Notes: generated by a model from the sequence alone, not told the origin. A stretch of DNA of 64,000 bases from Halobacillus salinarum (GCF_022919095.1 NZ_CP095073.1:1798001-1862000), one strand, 5' to 3'; shown: positions 17,618 to 27,868, numbered from the stretch's first letter. Translations and numbers: made by a program.

Positions 17618-18418
17618 ATGTATGTAAGCGTTCAGCAACGTAAATATTGGCTTGAAGACAAAGGAGAAGGCGGACCAATTCTTCTGTGTCTGCATGGTTT
17701 CACGGGAAGTTTAAACACCTTTGATGAGCTGGTTAATCAGCTTTCTTCACGCTTTCGAATTCTATCGATCGACATGCCCGGACACGCGAGAACCGGGGTG
17801 TTAGGACAACTGAACATGGAACAGTTTTGCTCGGATCTGAACGAATTATTAAATCAGTTATCTATTCCTTCTGTTCAGCTGCTAGGCTATTCTATGGGAG
17901 GACGAGCTGCGCTTTCATTTGCTTTGCTCTATCCAGAGAAAGTGAATAAGCTTATCTTAGAAAGTGCGTCGCCTGGATTAGAGAAGCCTGAAGAACAGAA
18001 AGAACGGAAAGCACGAGATGCTGCTCTTGCCAGACGAATTGAAGATAAAGGAATTGAATCCTTTATCGATTACTGGGAAAACATTCCTTTGTTTGATTCG
18101 CAGCAGGAACTTCCAATTGAACAGAAGGTAAAAATCAAGGAGGAGAGATTGCATCACCATCCTGTTGGCCTGATCCAATCCTTACTTGGAATGGGTACTG
18201 GTAGTCAGCCTTCCTGGTGGAGAAGTTTATCGGTGTTATCTACTCCCTTGCTTCTAATCACGGGCATGAAAGACGAAAAGTTTAAGATTATTAACCGCAG
18301 AATGGACAGTTTAGCCCTGGAATCCCAATTAACGATCGTTGAGGGGGCGGGTCACGCGGTACATCTGGAGAATCCAAAGCTCTTCACTGAAATTGTGGAG
18401 GCATTCGTGATACAATGA
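17618..18418 (+). CDS. menH: MenH-type alpha/beta hydrolase (SHCHC synthase)
   Basis: A 266-residue alpha/beta-hydrolase: oxyanion loop [16 protein letters not shown], nucleophile elbow [16 protein letters not shown] (Ser), acid region ITGMKDEKF, and C-terminal [13 protein letters not shown] (His). It eliminates pyruvate from SEPHCHC to give 2-succinyl-6-hydroxy-2,4-cyclohexadiene-1-carboxylate. It starts 3 nt after menD with a weak SD (GATAAGAG), suggesting translational coupling. The length fits MenH. Confidence 0.9.
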   Translation: MYVSVQQRKYWLEDKGEGGPILLCLHGFTGSLNTFDELVNQLSSRFRILSIDMPGHARTGVLGQLNMEQFCSDLNELLNQLSIPSVQLLGYSMGGRAALSFALLYPEKVNKLILESASPGLEKPEEQKERKARDAALARRIEDKGIESFIDYWENIPLFDSQQELPIEQKVKIKEERLHHHPVGLIQSLLGMGTGSQPSWWRSLSVLSTPLLLITGMKDEKFKIINRRMDSLALESQLTIVEGAGHAVHLENPKLFTEIVEAFVIQ

Positions 18419-18482
18419 AAGCGTTAGGCGCTTGAACTACTTGGAAAATGAACTGTTAAGCATACAGAAGGAGGAAGATATC

Positions 18483-19301
18483 ATGGCTTTTGAATGGAAT
18501 CAAGAAAGAGAATATGAAGATATTTTATACGAAACGTTTGAGGGGATTGCAAAAATTACGATCAACCGTCCAGAGGTACGTAATGCATTTCGCCCGCAAA
18601 CGGTACAAGAATTAATTGATGCCTTTGCTTACGCCCGTGATGATTCAACGATTGGAGTCATCGTGCTTGCTGGAGCAGGAGATGAGGCTTTCTGTGCTGG
18701 CGGGGACCAAAAAGTGAGAGGTCACGGCGGTTATATAGGAGATGACAGTGTCCCGAGGTTGAATGTACTTGATCTTCAAAGACTGATTCGAGTTACTCCG
18801 AAACCGGTAGTGGCTATGGTTTCTGGGTATGCTATTGGAGGCGGACACGTTTTACATATTGTATGTGATTTAACGATTGCCGCAGATAACGCTGTGTTTG
18901 GTCAAACAGGACCTAAAGTTGGGAGCTTTGATGCAGGGTATGGTGCTGGACTGCTTGCACGTATCGTCGGCCACAAAAAAGCCCGTGAAATATGGTACTT
19001 GTGCCGTCAGTATAGTGCAAAAGAAGCGGAAGATATGGGTCTAGTAAATACCGTAGTACCTGTGGATAAGCTGGAAGAAGAAACCGTGCAATGGTGCAAG
19101 GAAATGCTTGAAAAATCCCCTACCGCTCTACGGTTCTTAAAAGCCTCCTTTAACGCAGATACCGATGGCTTGGCAGGACTTCAGCAAATGGGAGGCGATG
19201 CCACCCTGCTTTATTACACTACTGATGAAGCTAAAGAAGGCCGAGATGCATTTAAGGAAAAACGCAAGCCTGATTTCGATAAGTTTCCAAGATTTCCGTA
19301 A
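18483..19301 (+). CDS. menB: naphthoate synthase MenB
   Basis: A 272-residue crotonase-fold enzyme that closes the second ring, giving DHNA-CoA. It has the oxyanion-hole segments [15 protein letters not shown] and [21 protein letters not shown], and the MenB-specific [16 protein letters not shown] (active-site Asp/Ser region). The extended N-terminus and [19 protein letters not shown] also match MenB rather than general enoyl-CoA hydratases. The SD AAGGAGGAAG precedes the ATG at 18483; the frame is open further upstream without an SD. Confidence 0.96.
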   Translation: MAFEWNQEREYEDILYETFEGIAKITINRPEVRNAFRPQTVQELIDAFAYARDDSTIGVIVLAGAGDEAFCAGGDQKVRGHGGYIGDDSVPRLNVLDLQRLIRVTPKPVVAMVSGYAIGGGHVLHIVCDLTIAADNAVFGQTGPKVGSFDAGYGAGLLARIVGHKKAREIWYLCRQYSAKEAEDMGLVNTVVPVDKLEEETVQWCKEMLEKSPTALRFLKASFNADTDGLAGLQQMGGDATLLYYTTDEAKEGRDAFKEKRKPDFDKFPRFP

Positions 19302-19317
19302 TTGTAAAAAGAAGCAG

Positions 19318-19348
19318 AAAGGGGCTTTCCACTGGGGAAAGCCCCTTT
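19318..19348 (+). terminator. hairpin between menB and menE
   Basis: A perfect 13-bp stem (AAAGGGGCTTTCC / GGAAAGCCCCTTT) with a 5-nt loop. The tail (CGCTTT) lacks a strong T tract, so it may attenuate or stabilise the menFDHB transcript rather than terminate fully. Confidence 0.6.
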
Positions 19349-19374
19349 CGCTTTAAGAAAGAGAGGGAAGGATT

Positions 19375-20847
19375 GTGGGTCAAACAATTCCTCATTGGCT
19401 GGAAAAACAAAATGATTTAAACCCCGATAAAACAGCAATTGAATTTGCGGGAGGAGGCAGGCTTACCTTTGCAGAATTAAGAGAGGAAAGCAGACGTTTA
19501 GCTGGTGGAATGCTGCTTCAAGGGATCCAACGTGGGGATCATATTGCTTTATTGGTAAGCAATCAGTTATCAACCCCGCTTTTTATCCATGCTCTCAGCT
19601 ACATAGGAGCAGTGGGAGTACTATTAAATACTCGATTGACAGCAGAAGAATTAGCCTACCAATTGGATGATGCAGACGTCAAAAAATTAATTGCAGATAA
19701 AGAACACCTAGAAAAAGGAATAAAAGCTGCGGATTTAACATCATTAGGTGCAGATGATGTTTATTCCAGCTCTCGTTTTCCAAAAGTGGAGGAGGCATCT
19801 GACCTTAATACATCCCTTGATTTTTCTGACCCGTACACCATGATCTATACTTCTGGAACGACTGGTCAACCAAAAGCCGTGATCCATACTTATGGGAATC
19901 ATTGGTTTAGTGCGGTAGCATCTGCTTTAAATTTAGGAATCGAAGCAAAAGATAAATGGCTGTTGTGCCTTCCTGTTTTCCACGTAGGAGGATTCTCCAT
20001 ATTAATGAAAAATGTAATTTACGGTATGCCCATCGTATTATTTAACAATTTTGATGCGGGGAAGATAAACGACCAAATTATGGAGAATGGCGTTACGATC
20101 ATATCGGTGGTGACAGTTATGCTGCAGCGGCTGCTTAAGGACCTTGGAAGAGGATCCTACCCTGAATCGTTTAGGGGAATGCTTCTAGGCGGAGGGCCAG
20201 CACCTGAACCGCTGCTTTATGAGGCGTATGAAAAAAATATTTCTGTTTTTCAATCCTATGGAATGACGGAAACAAGCTCTCAAATATGTACGTTGAGTCC
20301 TGGTGAAGCCTTTCGAAAAATTGGCTCAGCCGGAAAAGCCCTAAGTCCCGCAGAATTAAAGATCGACCAAAGTGAACCAGGGAGGATAGGTGAAATACTT
20401 GTGAAGGGGCCGATGGTTTCAGAGGGATATTATAAGAAACAAAAAAGGGAGAATGAATTTTTAAAAACAGGAGATCTAGGTTATATGGATAAAGAGGGAT
20501 TTCTTTATGTGGTGGATCGTGTAAAAGATATGATCATTTCTGGAGGAGAAAATATTTATCCTGCGGAAATCGAAAGTGTACTGACGGGTATAGAAGGTGT
20601 TCAGGAAGCTGGTGTTACCGGAATAAAGGATGATGAGTGGGGAGAAGTTCCTGCTGCATTTCTTGTATTGGAAAACAACATGCCTTTAGATATTGAAAAA
20701 ATAAAAGCTTACTGTAGAGAAAAGTTAGCGGGTTATAAAGTACCTCATGTTTTTTATATTCTTGAAGAATTGCCTAGAAATGCTTCAAATAAAATTTTAA
20801 GAAGAAAGCTGTTGGAAACTTATGAGCGAAACAATGAAGGTGCATAA
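19375..20847 (+). CDS. menE: o-succinylbenzoate-CoA ligase MenE
   Basis: A 490-residue ANL-superfamily adenylating enzyme that activates o-succinylbenzoate with CoA. The P-loop-like motif TMIYTSGTTGQPKAV, FQSYGMTETSSQ (A5), the hinge KTGDLGYMDKEGFLYVVDRVKDMIISGGENIYPAEIE and the C-terminal catalytic lysine in NASNKILRRKL are present. It starts with GTG at 19375 behind GGGAAGG. Its 3' end overlaps the start of menC by 26 nt (or 14 nt if menC uses the second ATG). Confidence 0.93.
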   Translation: MGQTIPHWLEKQNDLNPDKTAIEFAGGGRLTFAELREESRRLAGGMLLQGIQRGDHIALLVSNQLSTPLFIHALSYIGAVGVLLNTRLTAEELAYQLDDADVKKLIADKEHLEKGIKAADLTSLGADDVYSSSRFPKVEEASDLNTSLDFSDPYTMIYTSGTTGQPKAVIHTYGNHWFSAVASALNLGIEAKDKWLLCLPVFHVGGFSILMKNVIYGMPIVLFNNFDAGKINDQIMENGVTIISVVTVMLQRLLKDLGRGSYPESFRGMLLGGGPAPEPLLYEAYEKNISVFQSYGMTETSSQICTLSPGEAFRKIGSAGKALSPAELKIDQSEPGRIGEILVKGPMVSEGYYKKQKRENEFLKTGDLGYMDKEGFLYVVDRVKDMIISGGENIYPAEIESVLTGIEGVQEAGVTGIKDDEWGEVPAAFLVLENNMPLDIEKIKAYCREKLAGYKVPHVFYILEELPRNASNKILRRKLLETYERNNEGA

Positions 20848-21942
20848 CATTACCCTTTTTCATGTGGAACTGGCCATGAGAAATCCATTTTCCACCCATC
20901 AAGGCAGCTTAACCAAACGCCCCTTAATCATTGTTAAGGCAACAGATGAATCGGGGAATGCAGGATGGGGCGAAGTCACTGCTTTTCCCGGCCCGTTCTA
21001 TACGTCTGAAACCATAGATACGGCCTGGCATATTTTAAAAGATTTTCTGCTCGAACAAGATTCATTAACTAAACTTTCACATCCAAGCGAGTTTTCTTCG
21101 GAATTTTCACATATCCAAGGTCATCAAATGGCAAAAGCTGGACTTGAAGCTGCTTACTGGGATCTATTTGCCAAACAGAGGAAAAAAAGTTTAAAAGAAC
21201 TTTTAGGCGGCAGCAGAAGCTTTGTTAAAGCGGGGGCAGTGATCAACTTATCTGAAAATTTTAGAGAAAAGCTTCCCCTGTTTAAAGAGCAGGGATACGA
21301 AAGGTATAAGTTGAAGGTAGAAAAAGGAAAAGAAAAAGAAGCAGTCGCTGCAGTAAAAGAGCTTGATTCCGAAGTGCAGTTAATGATTGATGCCAACGGT
21401 GCTTATAACGAAGAGGACTTATCCTATCTAGCTTCGCTGGACGAGTTAGGATTATTGATGCTTGAACAACCTTTTCCGGCTGGTGATTTCTACCTTCATT
21501 CAGAGCTTCAAAAGCGCATGAAAACCCCTGTCTGTCTTGATGAATCGGTTATGTCCCTCCATGACGCGAAACAGGCGGTCCGTTTAAAAAGCTGTCAAAT
21601 GATCAACATAAAGATCAGTCGCGTCGGTGGGTTAAGCACGTCCATGGATATTCATAATTATTGCATGGACAATGATATCCCTGTGTGGTGTGGCGGGATG
21701 GTGGAGTCGGGAATATCTAAAGCACACAATTTAGCTTTAGCTTCGCTTGCCAATTTCACTGTTCCTGGTGACCTTTCAAGTTCAGAGCGGTATTTTTTTA
21801 AGGATTTAGTTGTGCCTCCGCTTACGATTCATGGGGGAAGATGGAAGTGCCTGATCAGCTAGGAATTGGAGTAGAGGTGGATGAGAACTATTTAGAAGAA
21901 GTGACGATAAACAAGTATGAGAAACAAATGAATCTTTATTAA
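20822..21942 (+). pseudogene. menC: menC, o-succinylbenzoate synthase, frameshifted near the 3' end
   Basis: An enolase-superfamily enzyme that dehydrates SHCHC to o-succinylbenzoate. The catalytic lysines (KLKVEKGK; NIKISRVGG) and Mg ligands (MIDANGAY, MLEQPF, CLDESV) are intact. As sequenced it stops at 21862 with the tail GGRWKCLIS. Adding one G to the G5 run at 21833-21837 restores HGGKMEVPDQLGIGVEVDEN... to a stop at 21942, the normal family C-terminus (about 373 residues). ATG codons at 20822 and 20834 overlap menE; neither has a strong SD, so coupling to menE translation is likely. Confidence 0.9.
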
Positions 21943-22012
21943 AGTGTGTCTTTCTTATTTTATCGGATAGGTACAGCCGCTCTTGCTCAAACTATACGCA
22001 GGAGGGCTGATG

Positions 22013-22333
22013 ATGGAAAAGAAAAAATATAACATTAACCTTGGGACAAGAGAAATTTCAGTGAACCACGACGCCAACAACGATGACTTTGCAATTTACG
22101 CGACAGAAGACGAAGCCCTAAAGCTTCGCGAAGTATTTAATGAAATTTATAACTCAGACGTGCGTTCATTTTTCAGGGCTCATGTGCCTGCAGAACCTTA
22201 TCATTATGATCAAGCAAATGATGAGTACGATGAAGGGATGGCTGCAGCTTTTCGAATGATTTATGAGCTGGGAGATGAAGGAACAAAGAAACAAATTGAA
22301 GAAATGGATGTATTAAAGGATTTGGATGAATAA
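22013..22333 (+). CDS. conserved acidic protein of unknown function
   Basis: A 106-residue protein, strongly acidic, with MEKKKYNINLGTREISVNHDAN at the start, a helical centre (EDEALKLREVFNEIYNSD) and EYDEGMAAAFRMIYELGDEGTKKQIEEM near the end. I do not recognise a characterised family; it looks cytoplasmic and single-domain. AGGAGGG favours the ATG at 22013 over those at 22010 and 21983. It has its own terminator. Confidence 0.75.
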   Translation: MEKKKYNINLGTREISVNHDANNDDFAIYATEDEALKLREVFNEIYNSDVRSFFRAHVPAEPYHYDQANDEYDEGMAAAFRMIYELGDEGTKKQIEEMDVLKDLDE

Positions 22334-22335
22334 GA

Positions 22336-22365
22336 AAAAGCCGCCTTTCTGAGAGCGGCTTTTTT
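22336..22365 (+). terminator. terminator of the acidic protein gene
   Basis: AGCCGC / GCGGCT stem flanked by an A5 run and T7. Confidence 0.8.
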
Positions 22366-22478
22366 AAAGAAGAGAACCCATGTTTTTTAGGCTATGATCG
22401 GAATAATGCGTTTTCTACTAGGACTGTAATAGCATTTGGTTTAAGTTTTACTAAATTCATGCGATCTTTGTAATAAAT

Positions 22479-23299
22479 TCACCTGTTTTTTATCTCTCCT
22501 GCCGAACTTTTAATTTCTTTCGGAACTGTAATGTTCCCTAATTCATTGTAGTCACTGTAAGTACCTGAAAGCGTCTGCTTCACTGAGGTTTTCTGACCAC
22601 CGTTATCTATTGAAAAATTCATTTCTATATCTATCGCTTTGGGATAATAAGATTCCTTATTAATGGTGTAACGGTAAGTAACGTCATTAATCGTCAGTTT
22701 TTTAAAAAGGTCCTTTGGAAGTTTAGCTTCAGGAAAGTTTTCCTTCATCGTATTCTTAATGAGTTCTTGAACGTCCTCTCCTTTGGAATGAAAGGTAAGA
22801 ATATAATTTCCTTCTTTTTCCTCTAAGTTAAAGTCATCTACATAGTCTTTAAGCTTGCTCAATTGTTTTGCAGGCATCTGGTCAGCAGCAGTAATCTGGC
22901 TCATTTTTTCCACCATGTTATCCGGGGCTTTTACCCATTGATTCGATCCTGGCTGGGAAATGAAAAATCCATCAGTTGTGTAGTATTGTTCGATCGATTG
23001 TCCCATGGTTTGGACGGTTTGATGGTAAGCCAGTGGGTCAGCGTGTACTTTTGCCTCTATGGATGTTTTCATAGGAATACCCCGGGCATCCTTGTTTCTT
23101 CAGCCGATTCAGATGAGAGGTCTCCGGTACTTACATGCTGAACGGACTCCATTTTCATACTAAAGCTCTCCAGTTGTTTGCTTGCGTCCAGGGACTTTTG
23201 GTAAATTTCCGCTACCTTTGCTCCCTCTGTGCTCGCACAGGCGGTCATGAGTAAAGTCATAATCAGCAGGGAAGCTATGAGGAATGATTGTTTCTTCAT
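22479..23299 (-). pseudogene. LppX/DUF6612-like lipoprotein, split by a frameshift
   Basis: Two adjacent frames make one lipoprotein. The first (from 23299) has a signal peptide and lipobox LMTAC, then VAEIYQKSLDASKQLESFSMKMESVQ, and stops after RMPGVFL. The second, opening MKTSIEAKVHADPLAYHQTVQ, continues to 22479 with YTTDGFFISQPGSNQWVKAPD and a beta-rich domain typical of lipid-carrier-like lipoproteins. Adding one base in the CCCCGGG segment at 23080-23086 fuses them as RMPGGIPMKTS, about 273 residues. The role is unknown; the fold suggests binding of a hydrophobic ligand at the membrane. No terminator was identified directly after it. Confidence 0.8.
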
Positions 23300-23567
23300 T
23301 GGTCTCCTCCTTTTTTGGCTTACTACTATGCATTACGAACGGGAAGGAAAAAAGTTTCAGTGCCTCCAATATACGCCTTTCAGGTTTATGGGCAATAATA
23401 GACAGGAATACTAAGAGTATAGGACAGCTGGTTTACGATTGTACTCGTAAGGAACGGTTTGTAATTAAACCTCCTTATGGTACGATTTAAAGAGCGTGGA
23501 ATTTCAAGAGTTACTTGAACATAAAGCTGGTAGCGAGTAACTAGCAATAAAAGGCAGAGGATCATAC

Positions 23568-24047
23568 ATGAAGACATTTAACGATTATTATCGCAATGAA
23601 GTAACATTATCATTTGAAGATCATCCTTTTTCTAAATATCCAAAGCATGTCTGGGTCATATGCCGTTATCAAAACAAATGGTTATTAACCAAACATAAAG
23701 ATCGTGGATTTGAATTTCCCGGAGGAAAAGTGGAAGAAGGAGAAACACCGGAAGAGGCGGCTGTAAGAGAGGTTAAAGAAGAAACGGGAGGCATGGTAGA
23801 AGAACTTACCTATGTCGGACAGTATTATGTAGCAGGCAAAGGCGGCACAATTATTAAGAATGTTTATTTTGCTATCATTTCTTCCTTAGCAGACCAGGAT
23901 CATTACTTTGAAACTTATGGACCGGTGCTATTTGAAAGGTTTCCGGAAAAACTAGTGTCAAACGAACGGTTCAGTTTTATGATGAAAGATGAAGTCCTTC
24001 CGAGTTGTTTAACGTATATTAAGAAATATTTTGCCAAAGAAGTGTAG
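23568..24047 (+). CDS. ytkD: YtkD, Nudix hydrolase
   Basis: A 159-residue Nudix protein. The Nudix box is complete: GGKVEEGETPEEAAVREVKEETGG (residues about 50-73). YtkD of Bacillus is a nucleoside triphosphate pyrophosphatase with 8-oxo-dGTPase activity; that specificity is inferred from family. N-terminal FNDYYRNEVTLSFEDHPFSKYPKHVWVI and the C-terminal SFMMKDEVLPSCLTYI match YtkD. It converges on pckA with a shared terminator, as in the B. subtilis neighbourhood. Confidence 0.9.
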   Translation: MKTFNDYYRNEVTLSFEDHPFSKYPKHVWVICRYQNKWLLTKHKDRGFEFPGGKVEEGETPEEAAVREVKEETGGMVEELTYVGQYYVAGKGGTIIKNVYFAIISSLADQDHYFETYGPVLFERFPEKLVSNERFSFMMKDEVLPSCLTYIKKYFAKEV

Positions 24048-24053
24048 GAAAAT

Positions 24054-24094
24054 AAAAAAACGGGTTGTACTTTTAAGTACAACCCGTTTTTTTT
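24054..24094. terminator. bidirectional terminator between ytkD and pckA
   Basis: A stem of about 12 bp (ACGGGTTGTACTT / AAGTACAACCCGT) with A7 on one side and T8 on the other, positioned between convergent genes. Confidence 0.9.
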
Positions 24095-24122
24095 ATATAT
24101 TTGAGGAGATGAGGAGCGTTAA

Positions 24123-25715
24123 TTACCGTCTTCCATAGACGGGACCTGCCTGTTTAATTTCAGGCGGCGCGTGTTTAAACTTTAAGAAATTGTTGTGAAA
24201 TTTTTCGGCAAGCTGTTTCGCTTGCTCGTCGTAAGCATCGGGATCATCCCAGGTTTTTCTAGGAATTAATACTTCGTCCGGGACTCCTGGACACTGTGTA
24301 GGAATACTTAATCCAAAAACAGGGTCTTTATAGGTTTCTGTGGATTTCAATTCACCCTCCAATGCAGCATGAACCATGGAGCGGGTGTGGGAAAGGTTCA
24401 TTCTTTGTCCTTTTCCAAAAGCTCCTCCGGTCCACCCTGTATTAACTAAAAATACTTCGGCGTTGAATTGATCGATCTTTTCTCCAAGCATTTCTGCATA
24501 AGTAGCTGGCGGAAGCGGCAGAAATGGAGATCCAAAACAAGCGGAAAATGTAGCTTGAGGGGACGTGATTCCTCTTTCTGTTCCTGCCAGCTTGCTCGTA
24601 TAGCCGCTTAAGAAATGATACATAGCCTGTTCCTTTGTCAATTTGCTGATCGGCGGCAGTACTCCAGTTGCATCAGCCGTTAGAAATATGATCGTGTTCG
24701 GGTGTCCTGCTACGCTTGGCTGCACAGTATTTTTTATGTGGTCGAGCGGATAAGCGGCTCTCGTGTTTTCAGTTAGTGACGTATCATTATAATCAGGGGT
24801 TTTCGTATGTTCATTTAAAATAACGTTTTCCAAAACGGCACCGAAATGAATGGCTTCAAAAATCTGCGGCTCTTTTTCTTTGGACAGATTAATGCATTTC
24901 GCATAACATCCACCTTCAATATTAAAAACGCCATAGTTTGACCATGCATGTTCGTCATCCCCGATTAAACGGCGGTCTGCATCAGCAGATAAGGTGGTTT
25001 TCCCTGTTCCGGATAGCCCGAAAAAGAGTGCAACATCCCCTTCTAAGCCGATGTTGGCTGAACAATGCATGGGAAGGACGTTTTTTTGTGGAAGAATATA
25101 ATTCATAACAGAAAAAATGGATTTCTTAATTTCTCCTGCGTACTCTGTACCGCCGATAAGTACAATGCGGTGCTTAAAGGAGATCATGATGAATGCTTCT
25201 GAATTCGTACCATCTACATTTGGAATCGCTTTAAATGTTGGAGCAGAAATAACTGTGAACTCCGCTTCATGATTCAGCGTCTCTTCCTTTGTAGCCGGAA
25301 TGAACATCTGTCGTGAAAATAGATTATGCCAGGCAAATTCATTAATGACTTGAATTGGAAGGCGGTAACTATTATCAGCACCAGCAAATCCTTTGAAAAC
25401 GTACAATTCTTCACGAGCTTTTAAGTATCTAAGTACTTTATGGTAAAGTGTAATAAACGTTTCTTCATCAATCGGCTGGTTTACGGAACCCCAGTCAACT
25501 TTCCCTTCAGATTGATGGTCTTTAACAATGAATTTATCTTTAGGAGATCTCCCTGTATAGGCTCCGGTAGTCGCTTGTATGGCACCTTTATCTGTAAGAT
25601 TGCCTTCATGACGAGCAAGGATTTTTTCAACCAGCTGTGGTACAGACAATTGATGCTTAACATGCTCTTCGGTTAATAATTGGTTTAAGTCAGACATTTG
25701 ATTAATGGCACTCAT
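24123..25715 (-). CDS. pckA: phosphoenolpyruvate carboxykinase (ATP)
   Basis: A 530-residue gluconeogenic enzyme that converts oxaloacetate and ATP to PEP. The kinase-1a P-loop [13 protein letters not shown] (about residues 233-245), the metal-binding [17 protein letters not shown], and [22 protein letters not shown] are intact. The N-terminus [14 protein letters not shown] follows the SD AAGGCGGG. The promoter carries a candidate CcpN operator. It is monocistronic and ends at a terminator shared with ytkD. Confidence 0.96.
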   Translation of the reverse strand: MSAINQMSDLNQLLTEEHVKHQLSVPQLVEKILARHEGNLTDKGAIQATTGAYTGRSPKDKFIVKDHQSEGKVDWGSVNQPIDEETFITLYHKVLRYLKAREELYVFKGFAGADNSYRLPIQVINEFAWHNLFSRQMFIPATKEETLNHEAEFTVISAPTFKAIPNVDGTNSEAFIMISFKHRIVLIGGTEYAGEIKKSIFSVMNYILPQKNVLPMHCSANIGLEGDVALFFGLSGTGKTTLSADADRRLIGDDEHAWSNYGVFNIEGGCYAKCINLSKEKEPQIFEAIHFGAVLENVILNEHTKTPDYNDTSLTENTRAAYPLDHIKNTVQPSVAGHPNTIIFLTADATGVLPPISKLTKEQAMYHFLSGYTSKLAGTERGITSPQATFSACFGSPFLPLPPATYAEMLGEKIDQFNAEVFLVNTGWTGGAFGKGQRMNLSHTRSMVHAALEGELKSTETYKDPVFGLSIPTQCPGVPDEVLIPRKTWDDPDAYDEQAKQLAEKFHNNFLKFKHAPPEIKQAGPVYGRR

Positions 25716-25774
25716 ATGTTTACCCGCCTTTTCGTAAAATATTTCAATAGAACAGATGCTGTAATTTGTTAATT

Positions 25775-25785
25775 AGTATAACACA
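25775..25785 (-). promoter_or_regulatory. candidate CcpN operator at the pckA promoter
   Basis: On the minus strand TGTGTTATACT matches every position of the CcpN box consensus I recall (TRTGHYATAYW). It contains TATACT, a plausible -10 hexamer of pckA 60-70 nt upstream of the start codon, so binding would block the promoter. CcpN represses pckA during glycolytic growth in B. subtilis. Confidence 0.6.
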
Positions 25786-26141
25786 TTGTGTTTAATAGTC
25801 CACGCTATTTTATAAAAAACTGAGAGTAATTTTCCTTCTAATCAACAAAGGAAAGTCATCCATAAAAACATCCCGAACTCCTTCTTACTTTAACTTATGT
25901 GAACGACATTATTTCGTTTACTATTCATCTGCATCAGGGGATTATACATGACCCCGGAATGAAAAGATTACATAAAGATCGTGCTTATAAAAAGTCAAAC
26001 GTTTACGGGCATGCTTCATATGGTGATTATAAAACTTAGTGGTAACAATGTGCAGTCATTTGGTTCTTGGTAAGGGAATTTTCTTTCATAATGTCAAAGG
26101 ATCTATTAATGGAAGATATGGCTTAGTCTGCAGCCATTTAA

Positions 26142-26170
26142 TTGACAATACTAAGGGATTTCGTTACGAT
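26142..26170 (+). promoter_or_regulatory. sigma-A promoter of metK
   Basis: Consensus TTGACA, a 17-nt spacer and TACGAT, ending about 16 nt before the SAM riboswitch. The 350 nt upstream (25790-26141) hold no convincing gene. Confidence 0.65.
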
Positions 26171-26185
26171 AATTTCGAACGGAAA

Positions 26186-26304
26186 CTCTCTTATCCAGAG
26201 TCGGTGGAGGGACAGGCCCTTTGAAACCCGGCAACCCGTCAATCTTGACACGGTGCTAACCTGAAGCAAGGAGTACGTAAAACCTCCTTGGACGATAAGA
26301 GCGA
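26186..26304 (+). ncRNA. SAM-I riboswitch (S box)
   Basis: P1 (CTCTTATC / GATAAGAG), then AGAGTCGGTGGAGGGACAGG, CCTTTGAAACCCGGCAACC and GGTGCTAACCTG are all diagnostic S-box segments. It precedes metK, and a terminator follows, so SAM should turn the gene off. Confidence 0.97.
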
Positions 26305-26312
26305 AAGGAAGC

Positions 26313-26350
26313 ACCCCCTTTCCTCGAGTAAGGAAGGGTTTTTTCTTTTT
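26313..26350 (+). terminator. S-box-controlled terminator
   Basis: CCCTTTCCT / AGGAAGGG stem followed by a T-rich tract just after the S box. Confidence 0.88.
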
Positions 26351-26515
26351 ATAAGGAAATATCTGTCTAAGCTGTTTACAGCTGTAACCTACTCAAATCA
26401 TCCGATTATGGTTTGGATACTATAATCTCCATATAGTGAAGATCTTAATGATCAATATCCTGGAAAGAGTTCCGTCTAATAATTTGTGCATGGAAAGAAG
26501 GAGGAGTTTTTGAGA

Positions 26516-27715
26516 ATGTCTGCCAATCGTCGTTTGTTTACATCTGAATCTGTTACGGAAGGTCATCCTGATAAAATCTGTGACCAGATTTCTGATGCCA
26601 TTTTGGACGAGATTTTAAAAAATGACCCGAATGCAAGGGTAGCTTGTGAAACAACAGTTACTACTGGACTTGTACTCGTCTCGGGAGAAATCAGTACAAA
26701 TACTTATGTTGATATACCAGCCATTGTCCGCCAGACTATTAAGGACATCGGCTATACCCGTGCTAAATATGGATTTGATGCAGATACTTGTGCGGTACTT
26801 ACTGCTATTGACGAACAGTCACCTGATATTGCTGGAGGCGTAGACGTAGCTTATGAAGCGCGTGAAGGTCAGATGAGCGATGAAGAAATTGAATCGATTG
26901 GTGCCGGAGACCAGGGGTTAATGTTCGGTTATGCCAATAATGAAACGAAAGAACTGATGCCTCTTCCAATCTCGCTTGCCCACAAGCTCTCGAAGCGTTT
27001 AGCTGATGTCAGGAACGATGGAACTCTTGCTTATTTGCGTCCAGACGGAAAAACACAGGTAACGATTGAGTATGATGACAATGATCAGCCGGTTCGAGTG
27101 GATACGATCGTTATTTCAACTCAGCATGCTGAGGAAGTCACACTGGAGCAAATAAAAAAGGACTTGAAAAAGTTTGTTATTGAACCAGTAGTTCCAACAG
27201 AGTTCATTGATAAGGAAACAAAATATTTCATTAATCCTACCGGTCGTTTTGTCATTGGAGGACCACAAGGGGATGCAGGACTTACAGGCCGGAAGATTAT
27301 CGTAGACACATATGGCGGATACGCCCGCCATGGAGGCGGTGCCTTCAGTGGGAAGGACGCCACGAAAGTGGACCGTTCAGCGGCTTATGCTGCTCGTTAT
27401 GTGGCTAAAAATATCGTAGCAGCCGGTTTAGCGGAGTCTTGTGAAGTGCAGCTTGCTTATGCCATTGGAGTGGCACAGCCTGTTTCGATTTCCATCAACA
27501 CAAATGGAACGGGGAAAGTCTCCGAGGAAAAACTAGTTAAGGCTGTTCGGGATTTATTTGACTTGAGGCCAGCTGGAATTATAAAGATGCTTGATTTACG
27601 CAGACCGATTTATCGCCAGACTGCTGCCTATGGTCATTTTGGACGCACTGATGTAGAATTCCCGTGGGAAAAAACAGACAAAGCGATGGAGTTAAAAAGT
27701 CTCTTAGAACAATAA
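26516..27715 (+). CDS. metK: S-adenosylmethionine synthetase
   Basis: A 399-residue MetK that makes SAM from methionine and ATP. Signature segments are [20 protein letters not shown] near the N-terminus, [12 protein letters not shown], the P-loop-like [23 protein letters not shown] and [11 protein letters not shown] at the end. The start MSANRRLF at 26516 matches Bacillus MetK; the upstream part of the open frame (26486) overlaps the SD AAGGAGGAG. Control is by the S box. Confidence 0.96.
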   Translation: MSANRRLFTSESVTEGHPDKICDQISDAILDEILKNDPNARVACETTVTTGLVLVSGEISTNTYVDIPAIVRQTIKDIGYTRAKYGFDADTCAVLTAIDEQSPDIAGGVDVAYEAREGQMSDEEIESIGAGDQGLMFGYANNETKELMPLPISLAHKLSKRLADVRNDGTLAYLRPDGKTQVTIEYDDNDQPVRVDTIVISTQHAEEVTLEQIKKDLKKFVIEPVVPTEFIDKETKYFINPTGRFVIGGPQGDAGLTGRKIIVDTYGGYARHGGGAFSGKDATKVDRSAAYAARYVAKNIVAAGLAESCEVQLAYAIGVAQPVSISINTNGTGKVSEEKLVKAVRDLFDLRPAGIIKMLDLRRPIYRQTAAYGHFGRTDVEFPWEKTDKAMELKSLLEQ

Positions 27716-27719
27716 GTGT

Positions 27720-27760
27720 TACATCGTTCTTGAAGAAATATCAGGAACGATGTTTTTTTT
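27720..27760 (+). terminator. terminator of metK
   Basis: ACATCGTTC / GAACGATGT stem followed by eight T residues. Confidence 0.9.
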
Positions 27761-27814
27761 ATGAAATATTACATAAAATGACCAAGAAAGGCTCTCGAAG
27801 CCTTATAGGTTTTA

Positions 27815-27823
27815 TGATATAAT
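27815..27823 (+). promoter_or_regulatory. extended -10 promoter of asnB
   Basis: TGATATAAT: a consensus TATAAT with an extended TGN element; the -35 region is poor. It lies about 45 nt before the asnB start. Confidence 0.5.
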
Positions 27824-27868
27824 TTTATCTCGTAAGTTTAGACTGCAAAAAGAAAGTGAGGAACGTCT

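Noticed and set aside
22479-23072. Independent second lipoprotein gene starting MKTSIEAKV
   Set aside because: It lacks an SD and signal peptide; it is the downstream part of the frameshifted lipoprotein.
26039-26224. Sixty-one-codon frame upstream of metK
   Set aside because: It overlaps the promoter and S box and has no SD.
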